Below are positions 24,840 through 32,721 of a DNA stretch of 46,568 nt, piece by piece. The DNA lies in the NCBI RefSeq assembly GCF_010548145.1, contig NZ_JAAGLN010000026.1, forward strand, positions 1 to 46,568, read 5' to 3'. The position numbers and the translations under genes were made by a program. Source of the DNA: Streptomyces sp. SID10853 (GTDB lineage: Bacteria > Actinomycetota > Actinomycetes > Streptomycetales > Streptomycetaceae). The stretch's first letter is position 1. Each line of letters opens with the position of its first letter. The notes beneath the pieces were generated by a model that saw only the letters and a program-made list of their open reading frames with translations, made no database searches and had not been told where the DNA came from.

Positions 24840-25805
24840 ATGAGCAATCTCGATCGGCAGGCGACCCTCTCCGTCTGCGGCGGCCGCGGCTTCGTCGCGG
24901 CCGAGCCGGTACGCGAGCTCCTCAGCCCCCGCAGGGTGCAGCTCGGCGAATCGACCGAAGTGCGCCGACTGCTGCCCAACCTGGGCCGACGCATGGTCGG
25001 TGCCTGGGCGTTCGTGGACCACTACGGGCCCGACGACATCGCCGACGAGCCGGGGATGCAGGTCCCGCCGCACCCGCACATGGGCCTCCAGACGGTGAGC
25101 TGGCTGCACGAGGGAGAGGTACTGCACCGGGACAGCACGGGGAGCCTGCAGACGGTGCGCCCGGGTGAGCTGGGACTCATGACCTCGGGACGGGCGATCA
25201 GCCACTCGGAGGAGAGCCCCGCAGCACATGCCCGCTATCTGCACGGCGCGCAGCTCTGGGTCGCACTGCCGGAGGCCCACCGCACGGTCGAGCCGCACTT
25301 CCAGCACCACGCGGACCTGCCGACGGTGCGGGCCCCGGGCTTCACGGCAACGGTCATCCTGGGCGAACTCGACGGAGCCCTCTCCCCCGGCACCACGTAC
25401 AGCCCGCTGATCGGCGCCGACCTGTCCCTCACGGCAGGAGCGGAGACGGCCCTGCCGCTGGACCCGGACTTCGAGTACGCGGTACTGGCGATGTCGGGAG
25501 AGGCATCCGTGGACGGCGTACCGGTCGATCCCGGCTCGATGCTCTATCTCGGCTGCGGACGCACCGAACTGCCCCTTCGCGCAGGGTCGGACGCGGGCCT
25601 GATGCTGCTGGGCGGCGAGCCGTTCGCGGAGGAGATCGTCATGTGGTGGAACTTCGTGGCCAGAACTCAGGGCGATATCACGCAGGCCCGGGAGGACTGG
25701 ATGAACGGTGATCGGTTCGGCACCGTACGTGGCTATGACGGCGCACCGATCCCTGCCCCCGCGTTGCCCCCAGTCCCCTTGAAGCCTCGGGGGCGAGTAC
25801 GTTGA
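24840..25805 (+). CDS. Pirin family protein
   Basis: A 321-residue bicupin of the pirin family. The metal-binding motif PPHPHMGLQTVSWLHEGEV lies near residues 75-93 and supplies the histidines; GRAISHSEES near 118-127 and the conserved glutamate complete the iron site in known members. Pirins are iron-dependent redox sensors or quercetinase-like dioxygenases; the role in actinomycetes is unclear. No Shine-Dalgarno is visible. TAGGTT at 24827-24832 could be a -10 box with a start just before the ATG, giving a leaderless message. The last few residues (PLKPRGRVR) precede the decayed mobile-element zone. Confidence 0.88.
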   Translation: MSNLDRQATLSVCGGRGFVAAEPVRELLSPRRVQLGESTEVRRLLPNLGRRMVGAWAFVDHYGPDDIADEPGMQVPPHPHMGLQTVSWLHEGEVLHRDSTGSLQTVRPGELGLMTSGRAISHSEESPAAHARYLHGAQLWVALPEAHRTVEPHFQHHADLPTVRAPGFTATVILGELDGALSPGTTYSPLIGADLSLTAGAETALPLDPDFEYAVLAMSGEASVDGVPVDPGSMLYLGCGRTELPLRAGSDAGLMLLGGEPFAEEIVMWWNFVARTQGDITQAREDWMNGDRFGTVRGYDGAPIPAPALPPVPLKPRGRVR

Positions 25806-25854
25806 CCTGCGCATCTTCTGGCATTGGGCTGCCCTCGTCCTGGGCGGCTCCGGG

Positions 25855-26220
25855 GTGGATGACGGCCTCCGCCGAGGTGTGCTAGGAGCGCGACAAGTCC
25901 GAGTCCGCAGGAGCCGTGAGCTGCGTGGCGGATCCTGCCGGAACAACGCCTGGTGGTCCGTCTTCGGCAGGAAACAAGCCAAGAACGGCAGGAGACCTGG
26001 GCCGCCGGTATACGACGATCTCGTGCGGCGGGACTTCACCGCCACCGGCCCGAACCAGCTGTGGCTGACCGACATCACGGAACACCCCACCGTCCAGGGC
26101 ATGCTCCCCCTGACGCGAATCAAAGATTCCTGGTCAGGCCGGATCGTCGGCTCCTCAATCGACCGTCGGATGAAAACCCGCTTTGCGGTGAACGCACTGA
26201 ACAACGCCGTCTCAAGGCGC
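25855..26220 (+). pseudogene. IS3-family transposase fragment (frameshifted, truncated)
   Basis: The frame encodes an internal stretch of an IS3-type integrase: RNNAWWSVFGRKQAKNGRRPG, then a segment around FTATGPNQLWLTDITEHPTVQG (first catalytic Asp), IKDSWSGRIVGSSID (second Asp) and MKTRFAVNALNNAVSRR. The upstream piece ERDKSESAGAVSCVAD sits in another frame, so a frameshift lies near 25930. The terminal catalytic Glu region and both IS ends are missing. It is abruptly joined near 26215 to unrelated regulator sequence. Confidence 0.8.
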
Positions 26221-26530
26221 TGGCACGAGCGGAAGGCGACCTTTCGCATGCTCAGGAAGGGATCAGCGAGCCGGACCGGACACTCTTCTTTGGAGAGGCA
26301 TCCTTGGCGCACGAGACCGCATGCACTCTGCGAGATCTTGGTGATCACCAGAGGGCAGTCAAAGAGTTTCGGCGCTCCGTACACGCTCGCGGGGCTGCGT
26401 TCCGACGCACGCACGTGGTCGCCCTCGGGTACATGGGTGCGAGGCAGATCGCCCAAGGCAGTGTCGAGGAGGCGTGCGCAACGTGGAGCAGCGTCTTGGA
26501 CGCGATGGAAGACGGGATTCACTCCTGCCG
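26205..26530 (+). pseudogene. C-terminal remnant of a TPR-containing XRE-type regulator
   Basis: Downstream of the IS3 junction, a frame encodes ARAEGDLSHAQEGISEPDR, LFFGEASLAHETACTLRDLG, EFRRSVHARGAAFRRTHVVAL and EACATWSSVLDAMEDGI. This is the pattern of the helical TPR tail of the large Streptomyces XRE/TPR regulators. The DNA-binding N-terminus is absent and the usual C-terminal end is replaced at about 26528. No start or Shine-Dalgarno supports expression. I regard it as a decayed fragment fused by deletion to the transposase piece. Confidence 0.65.
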
Positions 26531-26974
26531 GGCGGATTCAGAGACCTCCCCAGCGACACAACGCCCTCGGCCTACTCATCCATCGACGGCCTACGGGCCG
26601 CCGTCGGAGGCAGCTTCACCCGCCCCGCCCGGGCCGACGGCCAGGGGCGTCACACAGCGGGTGGCCCATGGGAGCCTGACGTCCGGTACCGCCACGAAAC
26701 TGGCCCTCACGGTCGCCGATGGCACCGGAAACCTGAAAGTCGGCTCCGTTGCCTTCACCCCCACGGGAATCGTGGCCACCCTCGGCACGATCGTGGCCAA
26801 GGCCAAGGCCACGGCCACGAACGATCCGGACCGGGCGGCGCCCGCGACAGCGTCGCCCTCGTCGTCCGTCTGTGACCGCGGCCCCGTCGGCCCGTCGGCG
26901 CGCCTCGTCACGGAACTGCAGCGCCGCGGCCTATCTGGCTCCGGACCCCCAGCGTGGGCCCGGGGCCAGGGTGG
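26531..26974. other. Unassigned accessory sequence
   Basis: About 440 bases between the regulator remnant and the SGNH hydrolase. One rightward frame (about 26670-26875) encodes GSLTSGTATKLALTVADG and VGSVAFTPTGIVATLGTIV, a beta-strand-like pattern reminiscent of secreted or phage structural proteins. It lacks a start with a ribosome-binding site and I do not recognise it. Probably another gene fragment. Confidence 0.3.
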
Positions 26975-28126
26975 TCAGGCGAACGGACCGCCGTCCACAA
27001 AGGCGTGTGCGGCGAAACGCTTGCCCATCCGGCGGTACGCGGCGGCGGTGGGATGCAGGCCATCGGGCAGGTCGGCCACCTCGCCGGGCCCGAGCAGTTC
27101 GCGTCCGTCGAGATAGTGCAGATGGGGATCGTGCGCCCGCCGGGCCGCCACGATCCGAGCCAGCTCGGCACGTACCAAAGTCAGCGACAAAGCCCCGGCG
27201 GTCACGTCCGCCGGGTCACCCAGGGCCGTGATCCTCCCGTCCGCACCCATCACGCCCGGCCCCGGACGCTCCTCGAACGTCGGGCAGCTCACCGGGGAGA
27301 TCAGCAGCAGCGGGGTCTCCGGGTGCCCCTCGCGGATCGTGTCGAGAAATCCGTGGACCGCCGGGCCGAACGACCGCTGCCGAAAGGTGGCCAGGCCCAC
27401 AATGTTGATTCCCACCTTGAGGCTGATCAGGTCGGCCGGAAGATCGCGGATCGTCCGGGCGACATAGGGATCCAGCATCTCGTTGCCCGCCTGGCCGAGA
27501 TTGATCACCTCCACTCCCCCGAGCGTTGCCGCCACCACCGGCCAGGTGCCGGTCGGGCCGTCGGCCTCCAGGCAGTGGCTGATGGAACTGCCGTAGTGCA
27601 CCCAGCGGCGTCGCCCGTCCGGCAGCGGCGCCAACACCTTGCCGTCGGCCCGCAGGCCCACCAGTTCCGTGGGGGTCTGCTGCGGCAGCCACAGCTCGAC
27701 CTGCTTCATGCCGGCCGGCAGCCCGCCGAACCGGACAGTCCCCGGTTCGCCCGGGATCAGTCGCTGCTCGGCCCCGGGGCCCGCCATCCGCAGCACATTG
27801 CCCAGCGGAGCCTGCTGCCGCCCGAACAGCACGCCGTCCAGCAGGAGTTCCATCATCCCCGTCGGGCGGGGGCGAGGTTCCGTGTCGAGCTGCCCCGTGG
27901 AGGTGAGTACGTCCAACTCCACCGCGCGCGCGTCGGTACGGAACACCAGCCGTACGCCCGAGGGCATAAGGGTCACCCCGTAGACCGAGGGATCCTGGTA
28001 CTGAACCTTCGTCCACGCCGGCAGCCGACGCGGCATCACCCCCGCCTCGGTGGTCTCCAGATCCAGTGCACCCCGTAACTCCACTGGCCCGCCGACCAGC
28101 GGCACCGCCTTCATTCCCACCGTCAC
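26975..28126 (-). CDS. SGNH/GDSL-type hydrolase with N-terminal beta domain
   Basis: A 383-residue protein. Residues about 1-165 form a beta-rich N-terminal domain common in carbohydrate-esterase SGNH proteins. The catalytic part has block I YGSSIS (nucleophile Ser in 179-183), block II NLGQAGNE (209-216), block III VGINIVG (about 238-244) and block V DGLHP (near 362), with Asp and His of the triad. There is no signal peptide, so it is probably cytoplasmic. Start at GTG 28126 is chosen because AAGGGG lies seven to eight bases upstream; GTG 28120 and ATG 28114 are alternatives. It may remove acyl groups from sugars or lipids; the substrate is unknown. It sits intact among remnants. Confidence 0.85.
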   Translation of the reverse strand: MTVGMKAVPLVGGPVELRGALDLETTEAGVMPRRLPAWTKVQYQDPSVYGVTLMPSGVRLVFRTDARAVELDVLTSTGQLDTEPRPRPTGMMELLLDGVLFGRQQAPLGNVLRMAGPGAEQRLIPGEPGTVRFGGLPAGMKQVELWLPQQTPTELVGLRADGKVLAPLPDGRRRWVHYGSSISHCLEADGPTGTWPVVAATLGGVEVINLGQAGNEMLDPYVARTIRDLPADLISLKVGINIVGLATFRQRSFGPAVHGFLDTIREGHPETPLLLISPVSCPTFEERPGPGVMGADGRITALGDPADVTAGALSLTLVRAELARIVAARRAHDPHLHYLDGRELLGPGEVADLPDGLHPTAAAYRRMGKRFAAHAFVDGGPFA

Positions 28127-28230
28127 CGCTCTGCCCCTTACGTCACCTGATGGACCGTCCGGCATAACCATGCCTGGCACCGGCAAACCAACCAGTGGGG
28201 AACAACCACGACCAACGCCCCCTTCGCAGC

Positions 28231-28455
28231 CTAGTGCTGCAACCACATCTGGAGGCTGTGGCCTCGGCGTTTACAGGGGGACGGCCGGGCTCGTGCCTGG
28301 CTGCGTGCCCTATTGCGGCTTCTGCGGCGCGGGTACCGATCTGGCGGTTCTCCCGGCGACCGCGGTGCCGGTGTACGGCCGCCGGACGACTTGCTGCCCC
28401 CTTGCAGGAAACCGGTGTCGTCACAGATCAGGACACCGTGCGGGTTACAGCACAC
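28231..28455 (-). pseudogene. IS701-family transposase fragment
   Basis: On the minus strand, NPHGVLICDDTGFLQGGSKS reproduces the DDTGF catalytic motif region of IS701-type transposases. The continuing similarity (PYTGTA, then GRRENRQIGTRAAEAA, like the GRTENCQIG segment of the family) lies in other frames, showing at least two frameshifts. Only about 70 codons remain and no IS ends are visible. A dead remnant. Confidence 0.65.
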
Positions 28456-28614
28456 CTCTCACAACCCGCCTGGGATTCCCTGGGCACCCACTACGAAGAC
28501 ACCCAACTCCTGGAGTTCCTGGTGCTGGTCGGCTGGTACCGAACCATCAGATACCTGCCCAACGGGCTTTTCCTGGAGGAGGAGCCCTGGGGCGTCCCGT
28601 TCCCGGCACGGTGA
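28425..28614 (+). pseudogene. C-terminal remnant of a carboxymuconolactone decarboxylase family protein
   Basis: A rightward frame encodes AHLSQPAWDSLGTHYEDTQ, LLEFLVLVGWYRTIRYLPN and the end LFLEEEPWGVPFPAR. This matches the C-terminal helix pattern (DxQLLE...VG.Y) of AhpD/carboxymuconolactone-decarboxylase-type proteins. The N-terminal part with the CxxC or equivalent active site is replaced by the IS701-type fragment on the other strand. Probably a target gene truncated by the insertion, then decayed. Confidence 0.55.
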
Positions 28615-28902
28615 GCCCCTTCAACTTCATGCTGAGCTGGCCAGATGTAGAGCAAGGACAGCTTGGGCGGGGCATCGTTCACGAGTTCATCCAGACAGAG
28701 ACGCCTGGTTGACTGAGCGACTCGTACGGTCTCCAGGTAGGCTCCATCGCCAACTGAGACATCGTCCTACCTCAACAGCGCACCACAATCAGCCAGTTCC
28801 TCGCGAACCGCCCTCCGAAATGCCCGGTGATCCGTCACCGCGGCCGATCACCCGAGGGCCGACGCGAAACCTGGCACGTTTGTCCAAACACAGGAGGTTT
28901 CC
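28615..28902. other. Non-coding stretch before DUF1330 gene
   Basis: Base composition is less GC-rich than in flanking genes and contains no convincing frame. The final bases carry the AGGAGG ribosome-binding site of the DUF1330 gene. I see no clear promoter boxes or repeats. Confidence 0.4.
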
Positions 28903-29196
28903 ATGGCCAAGGGCTACTGGGTCAGCGCCTACCGCACCATTTCCGACCCCGAGAAGCTAGCCGCCTACAACAAGCTGGCCGGTCCGGCCGTCCAGGCCGA
29001 GGGCGGGCGGACGCTCGCCCGCGGCGGTCGGGTTGTCGCCCACGACGCCGGAATCGCCGAGCGCACCGTCCTGGTCGAGTTCGACACCTTCGAACAGGCG
29101 GTCGCAGCACACGAGAGCGCGGCCTACCAGGAGGCTCTGGCCGCCCTTTCCGACGGCGTCGAGCGCGACTTCCGCATCATCGAAGGCATCGACTGA
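28903..29196 (+). CDS. DUF1330 domain protein
   Basis: A 97-residue single-domain ferredoxin-like (dimeric alpha/beta barrel) protein of family DUF1330. The pattern YWVSAYRTISDPEKLAAYNK at the N-terminus, ERTVLVEFDTFEQAVAAHES in the middle and the terminal RDFRIIEGID are characteristic. The function of the family is unknown; relatives in this fold act as monooxygenases or stress proteins. ATG at 28903 is preceded by AGGAGG at good spacing. A complete, apparently functional gene in the accessory zone; it is monocistronic. Confidence 0.88.
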   Translation: MAKGYWVSAYRTISDPEKLAAYNKLAGPAVQAEGGRTLARGGRVVAHDAGIAERTVLVEFDTFEQAVAAHESAAYQEALAALSDGVERDFRIIEGID

Positions 29197-29314
29197 CCGG
29201 CGCACTGACTTTCAGGCCGGCCTGGCGGCCCCGCTGGCCTCGTCGGCGAGTGCGCATGCACAAGTGCCCGAGAAGACCTCACTCACACTCCTATCCTCCA
29301 TTGCGGGCCAAGCC

Positions 29315-29902
29315 TTAGCCTCGCTGCCGGGCCTCCATCGTCACAGCCAGTGCGAAAAGCAACTGCCTGTCGACGGAATCCTCGTGCACGGTCAGGCGAT
29401 ACCAGTCGTCGAACACCTTGGGCTTGTCGATGCTGAACACCGGCTCGCCGTCCCGCGAGAAGTCGAAGTGGTATTTCACGAAGGCCCCCGCGATCTCTCC
29501 GACCGTGTCGAAGAGCGTCAGCAGCCGCCGGGCCCGCGCAGTCGCGACGCTGCGCTCCCTTCCGATGAGCCTGCCGAGGCCGGGTTGCTCGAACTCCCAG
29601 GTCGTACGGTCGACCGACTTCTTCGGCAGCACCGCGAATGAGCCCAGCAGACGGCCCTCATGATCGAACGCCTCGTAGCCGGTCAGTGCGGCGAGCCAGC
29701 CTTTCGAGCTCTCCCGGACGGTCACCAGCTTCTCGCTGCGCCGCTCGTCGGTATAGATGTCCAGCTCGTCGGACATCTTCAGCTGCTTCTCGGCGTAGCC
29801 GAGCGGCTTGCCCGGTTTCCCCTTCCCATCGTCTGCGGAGATCCGGTACTTGCGCTTGAGACCGAGCGAGGTCTTGCGTACGTGGTAGATCGAAGTCGGC
29901 AC
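29315..29902 (-). CDS. LURP-one-related / scramblase-like fold protein
   Basis: A protein of about 195 residues with the beta-strand-rich pattern of the LURP-one-related/phospholipid-scramblase (tubby-like) superfamily: YHVRKTSLGLKRKYRISADDG, LTGYEAFDHEGRLLGSFAVLPK, VKYHFDFSRDGEPVFSIDK and a hydrophobic C-terminal segment LLFALAVTMEARQ. Many Streptomyces encode similar proteins of unknown function, possibly membrane-associated. Start is uncertain: GTG at 29902 gives VPTSIYHV and fits the conserved domain, but its ribosome-binding site is weak and the frame remains open to about 30139. Divergent from the XRE regulator. Confidence 0.65.
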   Translation of the reverse strand: MPTSIYHVRKTSLGLKRKYRISADDGKGKPGKPLGYAEKQLKMSDELDIYTDERRSEKLVTVRESSKGWLAALTGYEAFDHEGRLLGSFAVLPKKSVDRTTWEFEQPGLGRLIGRERSVATARARRLLTLFDTVGEIAGAFVKYHFDFSRDGEPVFSIDKPKVFDDWYRLTVHEDSVDRQLLFALAVTMEARQRG

Positions 29903-30217
29903 GCTGCACAGGATATTCGGCCCTGCTACGACACCGATACCGACAAGCGGGTTTCCGCCGGCACACGGCCGTTGAAGCACCCTGGTCCGGTGCCGGTGCC
30001 ACCGGAAGTCAACGCTGCGAGCCCACACAGCAGATGGGGGTCCTGTGGCCGATCGCCGGTGCCGCCTTCTCCCCCGGCCGGGTCCGACTTCGCCCCAGCT
30101 CCGCGCTATCACGCCCGGAAACCGCACCGCCTCATCCAACCGCTGCTGATCTGCTGAAATGCGACTGCGCCGAGATCATGTCCCTTCGCCTGCGGGTCGG
30201 CGGACTACGATGAGGGA
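29903..30217. other. Divergent intergenic region
   Basis: About 315 bases between the leftward scramblase-like gene and the rightward XRE regulator. The leftward frame is open through most of it, but the encoded sequence is low in family-like character. No clear palindrome or -35/-10 pair was found, though promoters for both genes should lie here. Confidence 0.35.
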
Positions 30218-31099
30218 ATGGTCGGCACGATTGATTTGCGCACCGAGATCCGGGAGTTTTTGAGGTCACGTCGCTCCCGTATCACTCCCGATAAGGCGGG
30301 TCTGCCCGCCTACGGTGGCAACCGCCGCGTCAAGGGTCTGCGTCGCGAGGAAGTAGCGCTGCTCGCAGGAGTGTCGGTTGACTACTACGTGCGTATGGAG
30401 CGCGGCGCCCTGGCCGGTACCTCCGAGGGCGTGCTCGACGCGTTGGCCTCGGTCCTCCAACTCGACGACGCGGAGCGCGATCACCTGTTTCACCTCGCGC
30501 GCCAGTCCGGGGCACCCAGCAGTCGACGCCGCCGCAAGCCCGCAACGACGGTGCGCCCGGCGCTGCAACAAGTGCTCGACGCCATGACCGATGCACCGGC
30601 GTGGATCCGCAACGGCCGCCACGACGTGCTCGCCACGAATCAACTTGGCCGAGCCCTGTATTCACCGGTGCTGGCAGACCCGCGACGCCCCGCCAACATC
30701 GCGCGGTTCGTGTACCTGAATCCCGACGCAGCCAAGACGTTCTTCGTCGACTACGAGCAGATCACGCGAAATGCGGCAGCGATACTACGCATGGAGGTCG
30801 GCCGCGATCCGCACCACGAGGAACTCGTCGCCCTTGTTGCCGAATTGTCAGCGTGCAGTGAGCTATTCCGGCGGCAGTGGGCATCTCAGGACGTGCGGCT
30901 GCACGGATACGGAAGCAAGCGCGTCAACCATCCAGTAGTCGGCCGGCTCGACCTGGACTTCGAGTCCATGGATCTGCCCACCGACCCTGGCCTGCATTTG
31001 AATGTCTACACCGCGCCCTCGGAGGGGCCGGCCGCTGACAATCTGGCCCTGTTGGCGTCATGGGCGGCCAGCGAGAAACCTTGGCAACCGATCTTCTAG
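30218..31099 (+). CDS. XRE family regulator with MmyB-like ligand domain
   Basis: A 293-residue regulator. The N-terminal helix-turn-helix includes GLRREEVALLAGVSVDYYVRM near residues 40-60, split here by the recognition helix. Residues about 110-290 form the MmyB-like PAS-type domain, with WIRNGRHDVLATNQLGRALYSP and HPVVGRLDLDFESM as landmarks, a group thought to bind fatty acids or small hydrophobic ligands. In Streptomyces such regulators often control an adjacent short-chain dehydrogenase; one occurs at 32.7 kb but is now separated by an IS element. Start ATG at 30218 directly abuts GAGGGA, so the true start may be a few codons further in. Confidence 0.9.
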   Translation: MVGTIDLRTEIREFLRSRRSRITPDKAGLPAYGGNRRVKGLRREEVALLAGVSVDYYVRMERGALAGTSEGVLDALASVLQLDDAERDHLFHLARQSGAPSSRRRRKPATTVRPALQQVLDAMTDAPAWIRNGRHDVLATNQLGRALYSPVLADPRRPANIARFVYLNPDAAKTFFVDYEQITRNAAAILRMEVGRDPHHEELVALVAELSACSELFRRQWASQDVRLHGYGSKRVNHPVVGRLDLDFESMDLPTDPGLHLNVYTAPSEGPAADNLALLASWAASEKPWQPIF

Positions 31100-31302
31100 C
31101 ACCTGGCGGATACCCCAATCCCCCCTCAGCCTGTGCGCGTCAGGGATCACAATGCCGACGAGAATCCGCCAAACCAGGGCGACGACGTCAGCCACTGAAG
31201 GGTGGTCGCCATCAGCGGCCAAGAGAAGAGTTCCCGCGCCGGACAAGACCGGCATCGGCACTCCGGTGCACTCCGACAGACTGAGACAACCCACGACTGA
31301 CT

Positions 31303-32186
31303 GAGCCTTTTCCAACCTGACGGTGCTGGCCGCGTGTTGGACGGATCTGCGGAACGACGAAGCTCCCGGTAGACGGGTTCTCGACCAAGATCGCCCGCAG
31401 CCACCAGGAGCTTCGCGTGCTTGTCTACCCGTCGTCGATCGACCTGTCCAGTCGTACCCTGCGGTGCCTGACCGGACGAGTCGCTGTCCGGCGAGGGGAG
31501 ATCGGGACCCGATGGCGGCGTCTGACCGCTGGCCGTCAGGCTCTCCTCGCCTTGGCCCATCTGCGATGCGGCGACACGTACGCCCAACTCGCCGCCGGGT
31601 TCGGTATCGGCATCGCGACCGTATACCGCTACATACGCGAGGCCGTCGAGGTTCTGGCTGGCCTCGCGCCACCCTGGCCGAGGTCATGCAGATCGCACGA
31701 ACCAAGGCGTTCGTCATCCTGGACGGTACCCTGCTGCCGATCGACCGGATCGCCGCCGACACTCCGTACTACTCGGGCAAACACAAACGTCACGGCATGA
31801 ACATCCAGGTCCTCACCGATCCCTTCGGCCGACTGCTGTGGGCCTCGCCCGCACTCCCGGGCTCCACCCACGACCTGACCGCCGCACGCGCCCACGGCAT
31901 CGTCGAAGCACTCACCGACGCCGACCTCAAGTGCTGGGCCGACAAGGCATATCAAGGTGCTGGTGGCTCCATCCGGGTGCCCTTCCGGGGTCGCCGGCTC
32001 AAGCGGTGGCAGCGTCGGCACAACAGCACGCACGCCAAGATCCGCTGCCTCGGCGAGCAGGCCATGGCCACCCTGAAGGGCTGGCGCCTCCTGCGGAAGC
32101 TCCGCTGCAGCACCAACCGCATCACAGCGATCGTCCAGGCCGTCCTCGTCCTTCATCACGCGTCAGCATGAGGTTGGAAAAGGCTC
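31303..32186 (+). mobile_element. IS5-like insertion sequence, 884 bp
   Basis: Perfect 16-bp terminal inverted repeats, GAGCCTTTTCCAACCT at 31303-31318 and its complement at 32171-32186, bound the element. The flanks are ACTGACT on both sides (31296-31302 and 32187-32193), but they lie in a GACT tetranucleotide run, so target duplication length cannot be fixed. The element encodes one DDE transposase, interrupted by a frameshift. It lies between the XRE regulator and IS5-type remnants. Confidence 0.88.
31417..32171 (+). pseudogene. IS5-like DDE transposase, frameshifted
   Basis: The first part (31417 to about 31670) reads MLVYPSSIDLSSRTLRCLTG, a helix-turn-helix (LRCGDTYAQLAAGFGIGIATV) and YRYIREAVEVLAGLAP. 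The second, in a different frame from about 31670, reads TLAEVMQIARTKAFVILDG, then LLPIDRIAADTPYYSGKHKR, the catalytic THDLTAARAHG and CWADKAYQGAGG, ending VLVLHHASA. Joining the frames restores a family-length transposase of about 250 residues. The shift is consistent with loss of one base in the stretch CGCGCCACCC near 31668. Probably an inactivating mutation; programmed frameshifting is less likely because no slippery run is present. Confidence 0.85.
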
Positions 32187-32207
32187 ACTGACTGACTGAC
32201 TGACTGG
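32187..32207. repeat. ACTG tetranucleotide run at IS insertion site
   Basis: Five tandem ACTG copies follow the right end of the IS element. Two partial copies (GACTGACT) precede its left end at 31295-31302. The original locus was probably a run of about six copies. Confidence 0.8.
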
Positions 32208-32334
32208 CTGTACGAACGCACGCGGATCTGGCGCTCGACTTCATCGAAGCGCACCACACTGGATACGTCCGTCCCCCAGCTAGGACTTGCTCACCCGATC
32301 AAGTGACTGTCTGGCCGATGGCTCGCTGTGCCAG

Positions 32335-32515
32335 GCAGGGCGGGGTGACCTGACGGATGCGGAGTGGAAACGCCTGCGGCCGTTCCTGCCGGTCAGCAAC
32401 GGGCGTTGTGGCCGGTGTCGGGATCACCGGCAGGCTCCACCTGAGCGCCGACGGCCGCTGCCGTCCGCTGTCCCTGGCCGTCGGCGGCGGACAGCTGGCG
32501 GACTGAGCCCAGTTC
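32335..32515 (+). pseudogene. IS5-family transposase remnant 1
   Basis: A rightward frame encodes GRGDLTDAEWKRLRPFLPVS and NGRCGRCRDHRQ, the N-terminus of a classic IS5-type transposase. It then jumps, in another frame, to RLHLSADGRCRPLSLAVGGGQ, which in intact elements lies about 50 residues further on. An internal deletion therefore removed the middle. No terminal repeats were found. Confidence 0.75.
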
Positions 32516-32721
32516 GAGACGGTGCTCCGCTACAGCCCTGCAGTGAAACCCGTGATCGCCCGGACTGGCCCTGAGGGAGGCTCTCGCAGTACCTGTATCA
32601 ACAGGGCCTCGCCGACATCCCGGAAGGCTGCCTAACCTCTGTACCGGCTCCCGGCTCCCGGCTCCCGGGTAAACACGCAATTGGTGAGAGCCAGACAGCC
32701 GATACCGCAGGAGCATCTCTC

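Noticed and set aside
31100..31302. Minus-strand frame left of the IS element (SGAGTLLLAADGDHPSVADV) as a gene
   Set aside because: No start, no ribosome-binding site and no family recognised; could be another remnant but not supportable.
31660..31680. Programmed ribosomal frameshift in the IS5-like transposase
   Set aside because: No slippery heptamer or A-run is present, and the joined frame is restored by adding a single base, so a mutation is simpler.
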